A stretch of DNA of 64,000 nucleotides from Welwitschia mirabilis. Its lineage: Eukaryota > Gnetophyta > Gnetopsida > Welwitschiales. The translations under genes and the position numbers were made by a program. Of this stretch, positions 25,501 to 37,639 are shown one piece after another. The number at the start of each line of letters is the position of its first letter. Position 1 is the stretch's first letter. Location: contig JBOZIK010000001.1 of assembly GCA_051453625.1 (NCBI GenBank), positions 204,344,974 to 204,408,973 of the forward strand, written 5' to 3'. The notes under the pieces were generated by a model. That model searched no databases. It was not told the DNA's origin and saw nothing but the letters and a program-made list of their open reading frames with translations.

Positions 25501-28175
25501 TAGACATTGTAGAACATGCTTTATCCATGTGAATATGCATGAAATATAAGAGTTTTATCTGTGAATATACATTTTGGGAGTTATAGATATTGGTCTTTAG
25601 GTGGCTTTTTTTCATTGGTTTTAATGTTTATTATCATATTTCTATAGGTAATGGCTATTTTCCATAATGTTAGAATAGGAAAATTTACTATTCAAGGCCA
25701 AGTATGTCTCTAAATGTAGACTTCATTTTTTTATGGATATGAAAGTACTATTAACCATGGTTGTGAGTTGTGTTTATATGCTACTGGTTTTGAGATTAAC
25801 TACTCATTTAGGAATGTGGAATGGGTATATAAAAGGAAGGGAGAATAATTTAATTACTATTCCTTGATTAATTAATTTGTCTTCTAAGATGGTTTTCATA
25901 GATTAATTAGTCTTATGAACTCATATTATAGTAATTCTAGTTAAAAAAGATAATGGCTGATAAAAACATATATTTACAATACATCTATTATGTATTTAGC
26001 ATTACATCTCTAACCCTGAAATTAAACCTTATTATTAGAATTAATTGATTAGATATTCTATTGTCCATATTATTGTCAAAGGTTGATGTTTAATGATGCT
26101 TGAATATGAATAAGAATTATGCATAGCTTAATGTTTATTTCATGAACTTTAGGTGAGAAATGTCCAATAAGAAATTACTCTGGTGATGTTTTGTTCTTAT
26201 CAAATACGAATACATATATCAACTAATCATTTTAAAAAACATTTAAGCAATGTCTAATATGAATTTGAAAATACATTGATATGTTAATCATTAGACTTAA
26301 AATTAAACTTAGAAAAGTATCTTCCTCTACAACTTTTTGAATTAAGGATTTCCTTATTCTACATAAGTAATTTGATATCAACTATTATAGCATTTAATTG
26401 ATTGTAGCTAATACTCATGTGAGCCTTTTCTATTTCCTATTCTTAATGATTTCTCACTATTATAGCATGTAGTGATTGAGATTAACTTTTATTAACTTTG
26501 CTACTTTTGGAGCTACTTCTGTTAGAAATGAAGGAAATGTATATGCTTATTACACCTCTGTAACTATTAGAAACATAGAGGCATTGTATTCTCTATTAAT
26601 AAATACCTATTTTAATTTAGAAATTCTATTGTAAATGTTGAGACCTTTTGATCGTATCCTTCATAACTGATTTGATTTATTTTACTCTCCTTTGAGATAA
26701 AATTAGGAGAATACTTCTTACATTTTATAAAATGTTTCTAACTTGATCAGATTTTAGTGTTTCTTGACATGGAAGCCTTTGCTTATAAGCATGCAAATGC
26801 AAAGGATTTAATGTCTATAAATTCTTTCACTATCTAATTTGTTTTTTATATCATTATATATGCTATCCTTCTATATACAATGTAGGTAACATAACAATAG
26901 TATGATCACTTTTATTGGTTTAAGATCATCATAGATATTGTGCACACATGACAAATTTCATAGGAAATCAACAGACGTAGTAGTAGTACTTGCATAAAAT
27001 AAGTTTAATCTCAAGAAGTTGATTTTAGACAAAGGTTAACCTCACTCCATACTTTAAAATGGGCATATCAAATAAATCTTCAAAATTTTTTGAAATAAAT
27101 CCTATTGGAAAGGAGAGAGGTCTAACTTTTACTATTCTAGTTTAGTTACCTTTGTATGAAGGACAATGTTCTATAAATTTCTTCTTCATTTGTAATGTAG
27201 GTTCTAGTTTTTAAAATCGTTGATGGTCTAGTGTTTGAAAGTAATGCAATAGCTTACCATGGTAGAGATCATATTGCTATAGGTATCATCTATTTGCATT
27301 TTCGAATTGATTCTATTTAGTAAAAAATAACTCTTATTTAACAGTTGCATGATTTAAGGGGGATACTAATCTATCTAGATCATCACTTATTGATTATACA
27401 CATGTTAGTATTGATGTGTAATTTCTTTCAACTAATTCCAAGGATTTACTAATTTGAATCTATGTTTTTAATGAGGAAACATGGAATCCTTAGATATCAT
27501 TGTACATCCTTCATGTGTGGATTTAATTCTATGTGTTTTTTATTGATTTAATAATGTTTTCTATATATTCACTAGTTTGGATCATTTATGCTAGTTGATT
27601 AATTTCTATTTTAATAATGCATTATTATAGTTACAAAAGATTTATTAATTTTATTTTATATTGTCAATAGTAAAATGGTTAGTCCTTAGATATTATTGTA
27701 AATATTGTACATATTAATTCTTTGAATTGTATAATTGATATTTAACTTTTAATTTTGCATCATATTTTCTTTTCTTAATATATTCTTCACATATTTATTA
27801 ATCTATATTATCCATATTAGTTTATTAATTTGCATTCTTTCAATGTCTTTCTTGCATCACTCCATTAGTTACAAAAGGGGAGGTAAAGCTACATGCTAGT
27901 TTATTATGGATCATGTTCATGTCTAACCACATCAATTAGCATATTTCATACTCCCAAACTCTTTATAGAAATTTCCTTGATTATATTTTATATTAATCAA
28001 GGTTATCTTTTAGTAAAATTTGTGAATTTTAATGTCTACTTTTAGTAGTAATTAGAATAACATAGCAAAATATTATTTTTGGTATTTTTGTAATTTTTTC
28101 TTTAAGCTATACCTTGTGAGGTATTTATTTGATAAAATATCATAAAAGTTTTTTTATTTTTCTTTTTTTCCTTTT
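22526..28175. other. CACTA 3' interior, 5.6 kb without recognised coding
   Basis: Continuous, gap-free, AT-rich sequence with stops in all frames and no protein match that I could recognise. It may be introns and 3' non-coding DNA of the element, or captured host DNA too decayed to read. Confidence 0.5.
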
Positions 28176-28520
28176 TTTTAAGGCATTTAGCTATAATAAA
28201 GCCTTAAAATCCCTCTAACATGTTTAGGAAATTTTATCAAATAAACTCCTTAAAAGATATTTTGAGGTTTTTTATTATATAAATGCCTCAACATCCTTAT
28301 TAATGCATTTATCTATTAAAATGCCTTGAAATGGATTTTAAGATGATAGTTTAGAAAATACCTTACGAGACGTTTTAAGGTGTTCTTGTTTAAATTCCTT
28401 AAGAGTCTATAGGATTTTAAGGTAAGGCTTTTTAAGATGTTTTGTAAAGAAACGCCTTAAAATATTTTAATGCATTTTTTAATTCCTTTTAAGACATTTT
28501 AGAAATACCTTAAAGGCCTA
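28176..28520. repeat. CACTA right subterminal repeat array
   Basis: AAGGCATTTAG, AATGCCTTGAA, AAGGTAAGGC, ACGCCTTAAAAT and related words recur in both orientations, mirroring the left array. Confidence 0.75.
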
Positions 28521-28534
28521 TAATTCTTGTAGTA
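28508..28534 (-). repeat. Right terminal inverted repeat of the CACTA element
   Basis: On the minus strand it reads TACTACAAGAATTATAGG and continues to TTTAAGG. The TAT duplication follows at 28535-28537. Confidence 0.9.
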
Positions 28535-29420
28535 TATGAAATATCAAAGATGGAAAAAAAATTAAAATGCATAAGCAATGAATTTCACAATTGGTGTTTG
28601 GTATTTTTGAATTGTTTTCTATCATTCTTAATTAAACTGCATCCTATAACTAAAATGCTAGCATGATTACTCTCATCTTGTAAGTGTTGAAACTCATTAG
28701 AGGAGAAGCACCTCCTTTATCTAGACCTTCATCCCAATCTAGATCATGCCAAGCCACATTCCCCAAAACTACATCCTCTAATTCTTTTGTAGACCATTTT
28801 AAAATTAGTATCTTCAATAAGAAAAATGAACTTACCCCTATGGGACTTAAAAAAAGCAATTATAGCATCATCAACATGGAGATTTCTAGTAAGAAAATGA
28901 GTGAAACAGGCACAGACAGTGTTAGTAGCAGTGCTGATAGAAAGATAGTGAATACAATTATTCTCATCTATGCCTTTATTCTAAAATGGCATTTGGTATG
29001 TCAGATTATTATAGGAATGTACCTTAAAAGTATTTTTGAAAAATACTATATAATTGTAGATGGGTTCCATGATTGATCATCATAAGCTAGCTCTCATGCA
29101 ACAATCAAGTAAGCCTAAAATACATCATCCTGGATACTAATATGCCTGTGCTTAAAGGATATGACATGTCCAAATGTAAAACTATAATTACTTCATAAGG
29201 GAGGAAAATCACTACTAGCCTAGAATATGATTCATTAATATTTCAATGTCAAATAAAAATTAATTAATATGAAAGAAAATGGGAATACACAGTTTTATAA
29301 TGCAGTGCAGTGAGGAGAAATTTAACCGTGATCATTTTTCTTGATAAAACATGTTTTTTTTAATTATCATAAGATTGAAGTAGCTTAAATAAAATCGAGA
29401 TGTCACTATTTTTAAAATGT

Positions 29421-29490
29421 AGCACTTTAGTATAGTGGTAAAAAGAAAAGGGGTCAAGAGAATGATTCTAGATTTGAATCCCAAAGGATT
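29421..29490 (+). other. tRNA-Asp-like module inside the LTR
   Basis: It contains TTTAGTATAGTGGTAAAAA, close to the D-arm region of plant tRNA-Asp (box A at 29428-29438). AGATTTGAATCC, close to box B, starts at 29470, so the spacing of 42 bases is that of a tRNA. No cloverleaf or anticodon arm is convincing, so it is a tRNA-derived fossil, not a tRNA gene. A more decayed version lies near 49985-50050 in the other LTR. Confidence 0.5.
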
Positions 29491-29564
29491 CTTTTTCTAA
29501 AATGAATCATTTAATAATGGTTTTAATATTGAATTAATTCATCTTTCATACATGGTTCCTACAT

Positions 29565-29620
29565 TAGTGTCATGGTTACAAAAGTAGTGGGTTATGTGAG
29601 GGATTAAAGATTCAATTTTT
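29565..29620 (+). other. Second tRNA-like box A/box B pair
   Basis: TAGTGTCATGG at 29565 and AGATTCAATTT at 29608 are 43 bases apart, repeating the geometry of the module 137 bases upstream. The counterpart in the other LTR is near 50135-50190. Confidence 0.3.
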
Positions 29621-31074
29621 AAGATGCTCCATAAGAAAACACATGCTTTTAAAATGTTAAAGAATTATCATAATAAGTAATATCTGTTNNNNNNNNNNTT
29701 TGTCATTTTTAAAATGTTAAATTTGTAGTTAACAATAAATAATTTGGCTCCATCCTCTTTTATCACAAAATGTTAGTTTTCTAAGGTAAATATATATTTC
29801 CTCTATTATGACCCTTTCTTTCATAATGCATTATAAATGTTCCTTATTTTCATGTTTTAAAGATAAGATCCTATAAGAAATGATAAAAAATGATTAACAC
29901 AAAATTATAACTTAATAAGCACATTAGAAGTATAAAATAGTGATAATTCTATAAAATCAAGGATCTATGATAATTATTATATTATAAAAAGTTATTCTAA
30001 AGATTTTAGAATTATAATATAGAAGGTTTTAATAAGAAATATGAAAGATATCACATCTATAATTAGATATAAAGGTTTTTAACAATGAAATCTGAAATTG
30101 TCACATCTTCAAAAACATATATGATTTAAACTTAAAAGTAATTTCAAGATTGTAAATAATTCACTAAGAAATTCAAGATTCATAACAAGATTACAAGTTT
30201 CACTCCAAAATAATTTCACAACATAAATTAGAAAGCAAATATCCACTTTGCTATGCCCTGCTTGCCAATTAACTCTAGTGTTTCCACCTAATCACATAAG
30301 AATATGGAGTGAGAACTTAAAAATTTCATAGCTAGGTAAAATAATATAAATATATAAGTATTCCAAGTATTAAGATAGATAAGACAAGAATAAAGAATTT
30401 CAAGTGATGATCTTATGAAAAGAATATGAGAATAACTAGTTTTTCTATAAATTTTTCATATATGTTTTTCTTTTCCCCCCACTACCTCTTTTGATGATCT
30501 ATGAGTTTACTACCTAATTGCAATCTATGGATTTCTTATATTCTCTTACTCCACTACCTCATTTGATGATTTGTAAATTCTCACATTCCACTGCCTCATT
30601 TAGTGATTTGTGAAATTATCATTTCCATAAGATCGTAAGAAGTATATACAAGATGCATCATCAATTGTAGTTTCTTAACGAGAATAAACTTGCATTACAA
30701 TATTATTTAATTTTTAAAATATTTTTTAAGAAGACAATAAAAACTAGTACTTATGATTAAGATTACTATTTAGAGTTTTAAAATTTATTAAGAAGTCATA
30801 GAATTAACACCTAAGTAACCTTAATATGATTATAAAAAAATGAACAAAATAGAGATGCAAGTAAATAAATGTATAAAGATGCATATAGTAATAGGACCAC
30901 TCAAGGATGCAAGAATTAAATGGAACCATACCTAAAGTTAGATGTAATGTTTAAAAAGTTTAAAGCTCTTTTAAGATTATAAAGGTCCAATGTTTTCCAA
31001 GCTCTAATTTGAAGTCACAAAGATTTGATAAAAAAGGATTTCTTAAAGACATGAAAATAAGAATAGAACGATGA

Positions 31075-31084
31075 CCTATTTATA
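31075..31084 (-). promoter_or_regulatory. Probable TATA box of the gypsy 3' LTR
   Basis: The minus strand reads TATAAATAGG, a good plant TATA element. It lies inside the LTR downstream of its start, where the retroelement promoter is expected. It is repeated at 31877-31886 in the gap-flanking duplicate. Confidence 0.5.
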
Positions 31085-32348
31085 GTAAGATGATGTGGCA
31101 GTATGAAGGGAAATGATAATATGAAGAGATACCATAATGAAAAGAAGGTGGTAAAGATTTCATAACATCTAAACACTATTTTGCCTGACCACTGAGTGCA
31201 TAATGTTTTATCGTAATAGTAATTACTCATTTTAATAAATAATAATCATTAAAAAGATGTCTACATAAATTATAATAATTAAGTTTTTTAACATAAGAAA
31301 AAAGAAGACAAGTTACTCATAATTTATAATCTTTTTAAATTCTAAGATAATCATTACTAATNNNNNNNNNNNNNNNNNNNNNNNNNNNNNNNNNNNNNNN
31401 NNNNNNNNNNNNNNNNNNNNNNNNNNNNNNNNNNNNNNNNNNNNNNNNNNNNNNNNNNNNNCAATTGTAGTTTCTTAACGAGAATAAACTTGCATTACAA
31501 TATTATTTAATTTTTAAAATATTTTTCAAGAAGATAATAAAAACTTGTACTTATGATTAAGATTACTATTTAGAGTTTTGAAATTTATTAAGAAGTCATA
31601 AAATTAACACCTAAGTAACCTTAATATGATTATAAGAAACGTGAACAAAATAGAGATTGCAAGTAAAGAAATGTATAAAGATGCATATAGTAATAGGACC
31701 ACTCAAGGATGCAAGAATTAAATGGAATCATACCTAAAGTTAGATGTAATGTTTAAAAAGTTTAAGGCTCTTTTAAGATTATAAAGGTCCAATGTTTTCC
31801 AAGCTCTAATTTGAAGTCACAAAGATTCGATAAAAAAGGATTTCTCAAAGATATGAAAATAAGAATAAAATGATGACCTATTTATAGTAAGATGATGTGG
31901 CAGTATGAAGGGAAATAATCATATGAAGAGATACCATAATGAAAAGAAGGTGGTAAATATTTCATAACATGTTGATTAAGTTTTTTAACATAATAAAAAA
32001 GAAGACAAGTTACTCATAATTTATGATCTTTTTAAATTCTAAGATAATCATTACTAATAACTCCATAAGTCAAAAAACAAATGCTAGAATTTCAAGAGCA
32101 TGCCACTATTGTTGCCATGATAAGAAAGATAAATTTAATTTTAACTTAATCAATATGATATATTTAGCAATAATGTTTAAGGAATAACATCAAGATAAAA
32201 GTTTTATCACCTATAAATATTTAGCCATTTATAATAAATCCTTTGGTTTGTAAGACATTAAATTAGATTATATTATTTACCTTTATTTATTAAAATATTT
32301 AAATAATTATTAGGCTAAGTTTTAGAACTTGAGATTTGGAAGCTGACA

Positions 32349-32362
32349 TTTCTCACCTCCTA
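32349..32362 (-). other. Polypurine tract of the gypsy element
   Basis: The minus strand reads AGGAGGTGAGAAA directly before TGTCAGCTTCC, the start of the 3' LTR. Confidence 0.7.
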
Positions 32363-32369
32363 AAGAAGT

Positions 32370-33720
32370 TTTCTCTTAGAAACTTACTAAAAGCTCTAGT
32401 TTTCATTACTTAATATCTATTTGTATTTCCTAAGCTGCTTCTTCTATAGCTTAATTTGACCACTAAATTTTATAAATTTGTATAGTTTTTCCCTATAATA
32501 ACTTTTGCTTTTAGTATAAAATCTTAATCAATTGGGCTTTAATAGAATAATCTAAAAGAATATCTATTTCTTAATCTTGCATTATATTTATTTCATCAGC
32601 CAAACATTTTCTCAATAAAGATACATAAAAAACATCGTGAAGAGTTAATAGATGTAATGGTAAGGATGACTCATAAGCTACTAGTCTAATCGTTTTATTA
32701 ATTTAATAAGACCCTATAAATCTTGGTGCTAATTTTTCCTTTTTATCAAACATAAAAACTCCTTTGAAAGTTAGCATTTAAAATAAACATGGTATCCTTT
32801 TTGAACTTCTATATGTCTTCTTTAGAAATTTACAAACTTAGCTTATTTATCCTTCATTACCTTTAATCTTTTTCTAATCATTTTTACTTTCTCTTCTAAG
32901 TCTTAGTAAATGGCATATTCAAAAATTTCTTATATTCTGCATCAAACCATGTTACTGGTGTTTTATATTTTCTTTCATATAATGATTTAAAAGTATTTAT
33001 CCTATTGATTCTTAATAGCTATTATTATAAGTGAATTTCACCAATGCTAAATAATCCATACAAGGTCTTCCAAACTTTAAAATTATTGATTTTAAGAAGT
33101 CTTCCAAAATTTAATTAGTTCTTTTTATTTAGCCATCTATTTGAGAGCAAAAATTTATGCTCAAGTTTAAGATAGTTCATAATTATTTATGAAATAATGT
33201 CCAAAATTTAGAAGTGAACTTACTATCTCTACCTAAAATAATCCTTTTAGGTACTCCATGTAATTTAATTGTATTCCTTATATATCCTTTTACAATTCTT
33301 TTAGCTGAATCTGTTGTCTTCACTAGACAAAAATATGCACTTTTGATCAAGCGATCAACTACTACAAATATAGAATCATAACCTTAATTTATCATAGATA
33401 ATCCATATTGAGTACTTCCTATTTACATTTTAGAATGCCATGGGTATATAAAACTCTAGCTAGATGTTGATGTTCAGCTTTAACTAGTTCATAAGTCATA
33501 CATTTCAGCACAAAATTAGCAACTTCAAAGTTAATTATTAGCCACCAAAAATATCATTTCATATCTTTATACATCTTATTAATTCTAGGTGGATAGCATA
33601 TTGTGTATTATGAAATTCATTAAAGATAATTTGCTTCTTCTACTCTTCATCAAGTAGTATAATTTTGTCTTTAAAGATAACAAATTCATTAATAAAAACT
33701 AAAAATAATTTAATTCATTG
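32370..33720 (-). pseudogene. Gypsy integrase with chromodomain-like tail (decayed)
   Basis: The integrase inserts element DNA into the chromosome. Minus-strand translation gives core-domain remnants (33200-33600) and then the C-terminal landmarks LAPRFIGSY, VAYESSLPLHLL, LHDVFYVSLLRKCLADE (about 32580-32730). Further on comes WSN..AIEEAA, resembling the chromodomain-type WxNHxxEEATWE motif (about 32400-32450). Many stops and frame changes. The stretch immediately upstream of the polypurine tract is the normal position of the chromodomain, and this supports chromovirus assignment. Confidence 0.85.
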
Positions 33721-33839
33721 TTCTTTCACCTTTTTCCATGGATCATAGTTTTTTATAAATTAAAAATCAATTTATACAATTCTTTTCATGCACTCAAGAA
33801 ATTAACAAAATGTATTCTTATATCTACTTCATTAGCCAC

Positions 33840-35344
33840 TACATTTTCTCTTTATTTGTGATAATTTATTATTATGTTATAGCCTTGAAAAAATTCCACT
33901 CATCTCCTTTGTCTTAGATTCAAGTTAGGTTGAGTGTGAATGCTTACGAGACTTTTATGTTTTATCTACATTTTAGCTTTTTTCTATAAAAATAATGCCT
34001 TTAAAATTTAAGTACATGAATTATAATAGTCAATTATAAATAATGTAGTAGATAATTCTTTTCATGATTCTTTAGTTCTTTTAATGCATAAGCAATAACC
34101 CTTCCTTTCTACATTTACACTAGTTCTAATCTTTCTCTAAAAGCATCAATATAGACTATATATATTTTTCTAGGTTTTGACATTTTAAAAATAGGTGCAG
34201 ATATAAGTGTCTATTTTAATTTTTAAAGTGCTTTATTATAATGTGTTATTCAATTAAAGGGGTTATTTTCCTTAACCATGATGTGAGAGGAACTACAATC
34301 TTCAAAAAATTTGGAATAAATTTTCTATAATATCTAGCTAATCCAAGAAAACTTATTACATTAGTTATTGATTTTAGACTGGACCAATATATCAATACTT
34401 TTATTTTATGATATTCAACTGATTTATTCTTTTAAAACTATATGTTCTAAAAATTTTATCTTAAGTAATCAANNNNNNNNNNNNNNNNNNNNNNNNNNNN
34501 NNNNNNNNNNNNNNNNNNNNNNNNNNNNNNNNNNNNNNNNNNNNNNNNNNNNNNNNNNNNNNNNNNNNNNNNGTTCTAATCTTTCTCTAAAAGCATCAAT
34601 ATAGACTGTATATATTTTTCTAGGTTTTGACATTTTCAAAATAGGTGCAGATACAAGTGTCTCTTTTAATTTTTAAAGTGCTTTATTATAATGTGTTATT
34701 TAATTAAAGGGGTTATTTTTCCTTAACCATGATGTGAGAGGAACTACAATCTTCAAAACATTTGGAATAAATTTTCTATAATATCTAGCTAATCTAAGAA
34801 AACTTATTACCTTAGTTACTGATTTTAGACTGGACCAATATATCATTGCTTTTATTTTATGATATTCAACTGATTTCTTCTTTTAAAATTATATGTCCTA
34901 AAAATTTTATCTTAAGTAATCAAAATTCACACTTCTCAATGTTGACATAAAATTAAATTATTCTTAAATTATCCAATACTATTTGTAGCTTTTTTTAATA
35001 ATCCTTCTTAATTAATGAATACACTAAAATATCATTAATAAATATCTCCATGAATTCATCTAGATATGATTGAAAAATTTTATTCATAATTTATATAACT
35101 GTAGCTAGTTTTTTGATAAGTTCAAATGGTACTACTTGAAATTCATAATTGTCATACTTGGTACACAATACTTTTTTGAAAATATATTTTTTTTCTTTTT
35201 TGACTTTTAAGTTGATGATATATTGATTTGAGATCAATCTTTGAGAAAAACTTAGCAAACTTTAGACGATCAAATAAATCATTAAACTTTAGTTGATTAA
35301 AAAATCATCTATTCTAGGTAATGGATAACTATTTTTAATTGTTG
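33840..35344 (-). pseudogene. Gypsy reverse transcriptase (C-terminal part) and RNase H (decayed)
   Basis: The reverse transcriptase copies element RNA into DNA. On the minus strand the fragment opens with ATIKNSYPLPRIDD (~35340-35300), then KFFSKIDLKSIYHQL, FINDILVYS (~35020-35042), IEKCEF and FLGHIILKEEIS, and VISFLRLARYYRKF (~34790). The RNase H end, near 33860-33930, reads RRWVEFFQGY and ENVVAN. The catalytic motif FIDD is FINDIL here, so one metal-binding Asp is lost. The first part of the gene lies 9.4 kb away at 44723-44985, on the other side of the copia insertion. 34129-34472 is repeated after the gap at 34473-34572. Confidence 0.9.
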
Positions 35345-35349
35345 CGTTA
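35345..35349. other. Target site duplication of the copia insertion, left copy
   Basis: CGTTA here and CTTTG at 44718-44722 match at 3 of 5 positions. The alignment is supported because the gypsy reading frame continues in the correct codon when the copia element and one copy are removed. Confidence 0.55.
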
Positions 35350-36821
35350 TGAGAATCATTAAACTCAGAGGGGAGGGATGAATAAGTTCTACTAAATAAA
35401 GATTTAAACCAAATGCTAGAATAAAAATGTAGAATGAAAGAACTCATCAATATAAGATGGTTTTCTAACCTAGGTACATTCATACATAGAGGGTAGCTTC
35501 TACNNNNNNNNNNNNNNNNNNNNNNNNNNNNNNNNNNNNNNNNNNNNNNNNNNNNNNNNNNNNNNNNNNNNNNNNNNNNNNNNNNNNNNNNNNNNNNNNN
35601 NNNGAATGAAAGAACTCATCAAGATAAGATGGTTTCCTAACCTAGGTACATTAATACGTAGAGGGTAGCTTCTACTTACACCTCTAGATATTCTTAACAT
35701 GCAAGAAAATAATGGTTTTCTAGTGCACCACCAATCTTACAACTAATGAGAGTATTATTACAAGGTAGTAATCTCTTTCCCATAAGGGAATAATGGTTTT
35801 CTAGCTTGTGAATAATCTTAATCATAAACAAATACTCATAAGCATAACTTTAAATGCACACCCATATAAGAATTGCCTTATAATGTATTTGATATTCAAA
35901 AATGGACTTTATAATAACATTCAATAATAAGATAGTTTATAATGTAAAATCAAAATTTTAACATAATAAAAAGCTTGATGATATTTCTTTAATGAATACT
36001 TTAAGCTCCTTGATGATGTTGTTATTATCATGAATATGAATGAAGAATACAAAAATGAAAATTCAAAAGTGAATGATAATAGTAGTGATATCTCCTTTGC
36101 AATATTACCTTTATTTTGATCTGATCATTGAGAGCCAAGAAACATTTTTGTTTCTAATTGACTAATGAAGTGTCAAAAAAAAATGTCTTTAATTCTTGAC
36201 ATTAATACTTTATAACTTTGAGAAAGATATAGTTGTTTCAGATTGAAAGGTGACCATTTGATTCTGTAACCATTGTGTCATGTTTAGTTAACATTTGTGC
36301 TTTGGACATATAACTTTATTTTTAATCAACATGAACTTTGATCAGAGACATCTTCATTCCAAATATTTTAATTTTGTAGATTTCTTGAGTTAACTTATCT
36401 AGATTTTAATGAACTTTGTACTATAGTATCCTTGGATCTTCATGACCATGAATTAACTATGTACAAGTTAATAGTTTACTTAAAATTTAAAATATTAGTC
36501 AAAAATATAATTCACTCTATTATGATTTTTGACTTAGTATAGAAGTATTCAAATTTGTAGATGTCTTTATCTGTATTAAGTCCAACTTTAAATTTAGATA
36601 TCATTAATATGGTAGTTGTCTTTTAGCCTCTTACTTATTTCTAGTACATGAAATATGTTTATATATTTTTAGATATCTTTACTTAAGACGTCTTTACTTT
36701 TCTAGATGTCTTCAAACTATAGATTTTGCATTTTGACATATGATCCATTTTGTAAGATGTTGTCTTTAAAGATCAATCATGCTCTAGTATCTATGAAGGT
36801 CTGATAAAACTAAAATTTCCA
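35350..36821 (-). repeat. 3' LTR of the copia element
   Basis: Starts TGAGAATCATTAAACTCAG and ends AAAATTTCCA on the plus strand; aligns with 43308 onward. 77 bases before the gap at 35504-35603 are repeated after it. Confidence 0.85.
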
Positions 36822-36827
36822 AAAATC

Positions 36828-36838
36828 TTCCCCTTTTT
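36828..36838 (-). other. Polypurine tract of the copia element
   Basis: The minus strand reads CAAAAAGGGGAAG, typical for plant copia elements, a few bases before the 3' LTR start TGGAAATTTTAG. Confidence 0.75.
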
Positions 36839-37639
36839 GATGATGTCAAAAACTTGATAAATCGCATTAGTACAAACTCATATAAACAACTAAAATTAGA
36901 CATCTTACATTTTAAAGAAAATTACCTAGTAAATTTTAAAATGATATTTGAGAATCATGAAATTTTACCACTTGAAAATAAAATCATATAGTTTTATACT
37001 CCTTTAGGAGCTAAACAAAATAGATTAATGGAATATTGAGTTATGTGTCAATATTATAGCATAACAAATATGTTCAATAAAGTATGCTATCATCACATAG
37101 GAGTGTTTTAATCACTAGATAAATAGAATATTACATAGTTAAAAACTTTTTAATTATTCACCAAAACTTTAACTGATTAGTACTACCATCATTGCTAATC
37201 TGCTGATGATTTACTGATACTTCTTCCCCTTTTTGGACAATAGCAAAAAGAAATATAGATCTTAAAGCCTATTGTTCCCCTTATACATGTGCCTTTATAG
37301 GAACCAAATACTAACTAATATTTTGATAAAAATGTTTTACCAATAGTACATGAAAAGACATCTATAATTCTTAGGATGNNNNNNNNNNNNNNNNNNNNNN
37401 NNNNNNNNNNNNNNNNNNNNNNNNNNNNNNNNNNNNNNNNNNNNNNNNNNNNNNNNNNNNNNNNNNNNNNNNNNNNNNNNNNNNNNNNNNNNNNNNNNNN
37501 NNNNNNNNNNNNNNNNNNNATCACTACTTTTAATTTCAATCTCAATTCATAGGATAAATATAGCATGGAGTTGAGAAATTAAAAGATATTATCTATTTAC
37601 TTACCTAATTGAACAAGGTTTAATTTCTAATTTTCTACA
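36839..37639 (-). other. Copia 3' untranslated region and end of RNase H
   Basis: Sequence between the polypurine tract and recognisable RNase H, with a 141-base gap at 37379-37519. No further motif was recognised. Confidence 0.5.

Larger units (their letters stand above)
9207..28534 (+). mobile_element. CACTA (En/Spm) DNA transposon, about 19.3 kb
   Basis: The ends are inverted repeats: TACTACAAGAAATATAGG at 9207 and, on the minus strand from 28534, TACTACAAGAATTATAGG. They match at 24 of 27 positions, and the canonical first C has mutated to T at both ends. A TAT duplication flanks both ends. Inside are subterminal arrays of AAGGCATTTAT in both orientations, a decayed TNP2-type transposase (about 14420-17415) and a second, weakly conserved ORF (about 20100-22525). 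The host is the 3' LTR of the large gypsy element, and the uninterrupted LTR at 47500 shows the pre-insertion arrangement. Nine gaps (about 2.3 kb of N) and several gap-flanking duplications make the true length uncertain. Confidence 0.93.
28538..32348 (-). repeat. 3' LTR of the gypsy element, right arm
   Basis: It aligns with 47505 to ~51235 (shared words include AACATGGAGATTTCTAG and CCACTACCTCTTTTG), apart from a 1.6-kb block found only in the other copy. The inner end is GAAGCTGACA at 32348, followed on the plus strand by a pyrimidine tract. About 700 bases before the gap at 31362-31461 are repeated after it, so the natural LTR is probably about 3.5 kb. Confidence 0.85.

Noticed and set aside
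28684-29076. 130-codon plus-strand ORF starting MLKLIRGEAPPLS
   Set aside because: It lies inside the gypsy 3' LTR, is not kept open in the matching part of the other LTR (47680-48060) and resembles no known protein.
29421-29490. Functional tRNA-Asp gene
   Set aside because: Only the two internal promoter boxes resemble a tRNA; acceptor, anticodon and T arms do not pair convincingly.
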